Below are positions 4,165-5,574 of a DNA stretch of 5,574 bases, one piece after another. The DNA comes from an uncultured Bacillota bacterium. GTDB lineage: Bacteria; Bacillota_I; Bacilli_A; Erysipelotrichales; Erysipelotrichaceae. The stretch spans positions 1-5,574 of the forward strand of contig ONXX01000135.1 in NCBI GenBank assembly GCA_900321955.1, given 5' to 3'. How positions within the stretch are numbered: position 1 is the stretch's first letter; each line of letters starts with the position of its first letter. The notes under the pieces are model-generated. The model was not told where the DNA came from. It saw only the letters and a list, made by a program, of their open reading frames with translations, and did no database searches. A program made the translations under genes and the position numbers.

Positions 4165-5574
4165 TTACTCTTCTCCTGTCAGGCCATAGCCGATCTTAAG
4201 CCAGGCCTCCTTTTTCTCGATTCCTTCATTGGATGCGTACCAGTTGGAAGGAAGCTTTCCGTTAAATGGTTTTTCGCCAAACAAGACACTTGCCACGCCT
4301 TCACCTTCGCTGCCCGGCAGATAGCACATGACCACGCTGTTCCAGTCATTGATATAGTCGCTGATGAAGACGTGTCTGCCCGCAACAAGCAGCGTAACGA
4401 TCGGCTTGCCGTAAGTCCCGGCTTCTTCGATCGCTTCTTTATTTCCCTTCAGACCCAAAGGACCGCAGATATCGATGTTTTCACTGTCGCCGTTCCACTC
4501 GGCATAAGCTTCTTCGCCAACAGCCAAAAGGATGACATCCGCCTCTTTCGGATCCTCACAGATCGTAATCTTATGTTTTTTAGAAAGATCGATCAGACCT
4601 TCCCTGATCGAAGTCACACCCGGGATATCCTCAACCGGTGAACGATTCCAGTCCAAGGTCCAGCCGCCGCATTGGGCACCGTCATTGTCTGCCGCCGGAC
4701 CCGTGATATAGATCTTCGTCCCTTCTTTTAATGGCAGCAATTCTCCTTCGTTTTTAATCAGAACAAGACTCTTTTCGACCGCTTCTTTTGCCACCTGACG
4801 ATAGGCATCGGAACCTACATCCTTTGCCTTCAGCTGAAGATCATCAAACAGCGGATCTTCAAAGACACCGAGTTCCTTTTTCACTTTGAGGATGCGAAGG
4901 ACCGCATCATCGATCCTCTCCTTCGACAGCTCGCCCTTATTGACGGCTGCTACAATGATCTCGATCGCCTTATCAAAAAGGTCCACCTCCATCAGCATGT
5001 CGATGCCGGCATCGATTGCCGTGACCACCTGATCGTAATAGGAGGTCTTCGAGGTATTCTGTATCGCATTCCAGTCGCTGACGATGAAGCCTTCAAAGCC
5101 CATCTCGTTTTTCAGCTTTTCTATGAATTCTTTGTTTTCATGCATCTTCACGCCGTTCAAGGCAGAATGGGAGACCATGATCGTCTTGACGCCCGCATCG
5201 ATCTGCGCCTGATAGACAGCCAGAAGATCTTTAATCTCTTCCTCGCTCAGTCTGGCATCACCGCGGTCGATCAGCCGGTCGGTATCGGAATCTTCCCCTG
5301 TGCCATACAAGACATTGCCATCGGCAATATAGTGCTTGGCGCAAGCCAGAAGACCGTTGTCCTGAAGGCCCCTGGTGTAGGCAACAGAAAGCTTTTTGAT
5401 CATTTCCAGATCACTGCCGTAGCTCTCATAGGTCCTGCCCCAGCGGGGATCGACGGATTGGGCGATACAAGGTGCAAAGTTCCACAACATGCGGCAGATC
5501 TTTGCCTCATCGGCGGTGATCTCTCCGATGCGATACATCAGATCCGGATCGTTGGCCGCCCCTAAGCCGATGTT
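4165..5574 (-). CDS. Glycoside hydrolase family 3, ExoI-like beta-glucosidase, 5' partial
   Basis: The last 469 residues of a GH3 enzyme; the open frame continues past the window edge, and the Met at 5538 is internal because NIGLGAANDPDL before it is conserved family sequence. Visible landmarks (numbered from the first visible residue): DPRWGRTYES (42-51), KHY (80-82) for substrate binding, and SDW (167-169), whose D168 is the expected catalytic nucleophile, all in the TIM-barrel domain. The second alpha/beta domain carries GGWTLDW (303-309) and VGEEAYAEWNGD (352-363), the motif that holds the acid/base Glu (most likely E359) in barley-ExoI-type enzymes. It ends at GYGLTG without a fibronectin-III domain. 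It should release glucose from the non-reducing end of beta-glucans or beta-glucosides; exact linkage is unknown. Whether it is secreted cannot be judged because the N-terminus is missing. It is the first visible gene of the operon. Confidence 0.92.
   Translation of the reverse strand, partial: NIGLGAANDPDLMYRIGEITADEAKICRMLWNFAPCIAQSVDPRWGRTYESYGSDLEMIKKLSVAYTRGLQDNGLLACAKHYIADGNVLYGTGEDSDTDRLIDRGDARLSEEEIKDLLAVYQAQIDAGVKTIMVSHSALNGVKMHENKEFIEKLKNEMGFEGFIVSDWNAIQNTSKTSYYDQVVTAIDAGIDMLMEVDLFDKAIEIIVAAVNKGELSKERIDDAVLRILKVKKELGVFEDPLFDDLQLKAKDVGSDAYRQVAKEAVEKSLVLIKNEGELLPLKEGTKIYITGPAADNDGAQCGGWTLDWNRSPVEDIPGVTSIREGLIDLSKKHKITICEDPKEADVILLAVGEEAYAEWNGDSENIDICGPLGLKGNKEAIEEAGTYGKPIVTLLVAGRHVFISDYINDWNSVVMCYLPGSEGEGVASVLFGEKPFNGKLPSNWYASNEGIEKKEAWLKIGYGLTGEE

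Noticed and set aside
5536..5538. ATG at 5538 as the start of the GH3 protein
   Set aside because: The frame is open to the window edge and the twelve residues before it (ending NDPDL) match the family; the start is outside the window.

Overview
The window looks like a piece of chromosome from a low-to-moderate GC Bacillota (Firmicutes) bacterium, probably an anaerobe of the Clostridia or Erysipelotrichia type. Reasons: strong AGGAGG-type ribosome binding sites, tightly packed co-directional genes, a Memo-AMMECR1 fusion next to a radical SAM gene, a DUF3267 membrane zincin and short A/T-rich intergenic DNA with intrinsic terminators. The genus cannot be fixed from sequence alone.

All recognisable genes are on the minus strand, so transcription runs from right to left. 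From the right edge the order is: a family 3 glycoside hydrolase of the barley ExoI type (N-terminus outside the window, 4165-5574); tag, DNA-3-methyladenine glycosylase I (3612-4163); a two-domain Memo/LigB-like plus AMMECR1 protein (2210-3595); its partner radical SAM protein (1371-2217), whose reading frame is broken by one extra base near 1938-1940; and a DUF3267 membrane protein with an HExxH motif (789-1358). Gaps are 1, 16, -8 and 12 bases, so these five genes probably form one operon. The middle two form the conserved 'AmmeMemoRadiSam' set, whose biochemical role is unknown. GH3 would release glucose from beta-glucans or beta-glucosides and Tag repairs alkylated DNA; no obvious pathway links the five products.

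From 240 to 788 there is no conventional gene, but the stretch is not empty. It has a likely minus-strand promoter, a GC-rich leader hairpin, a 9-codon ORF behind a perfect AGGAGG, a very stable hairpin, a 27-codon ORF behind a well-placed GGAGG, a near-exact direct repeat, and a strong minus-strand terminator at 325-356. A second terminator-like hairpin (759-786) points the opposite way, towards the end of the DUF3267 gene, although no plus-strand gene is visible. The region may be a small-peptide transcription unit, a decayed double-glycine peptide gene, or a structured leader; this is the least explained part of the window.

At the left edge, 1-239 encodes the first 79 residues of an M24-type (creatinase/Xaa-Pro peptidase) protein with its own promoter-like sequence and an inverted repeat that could be an operator.
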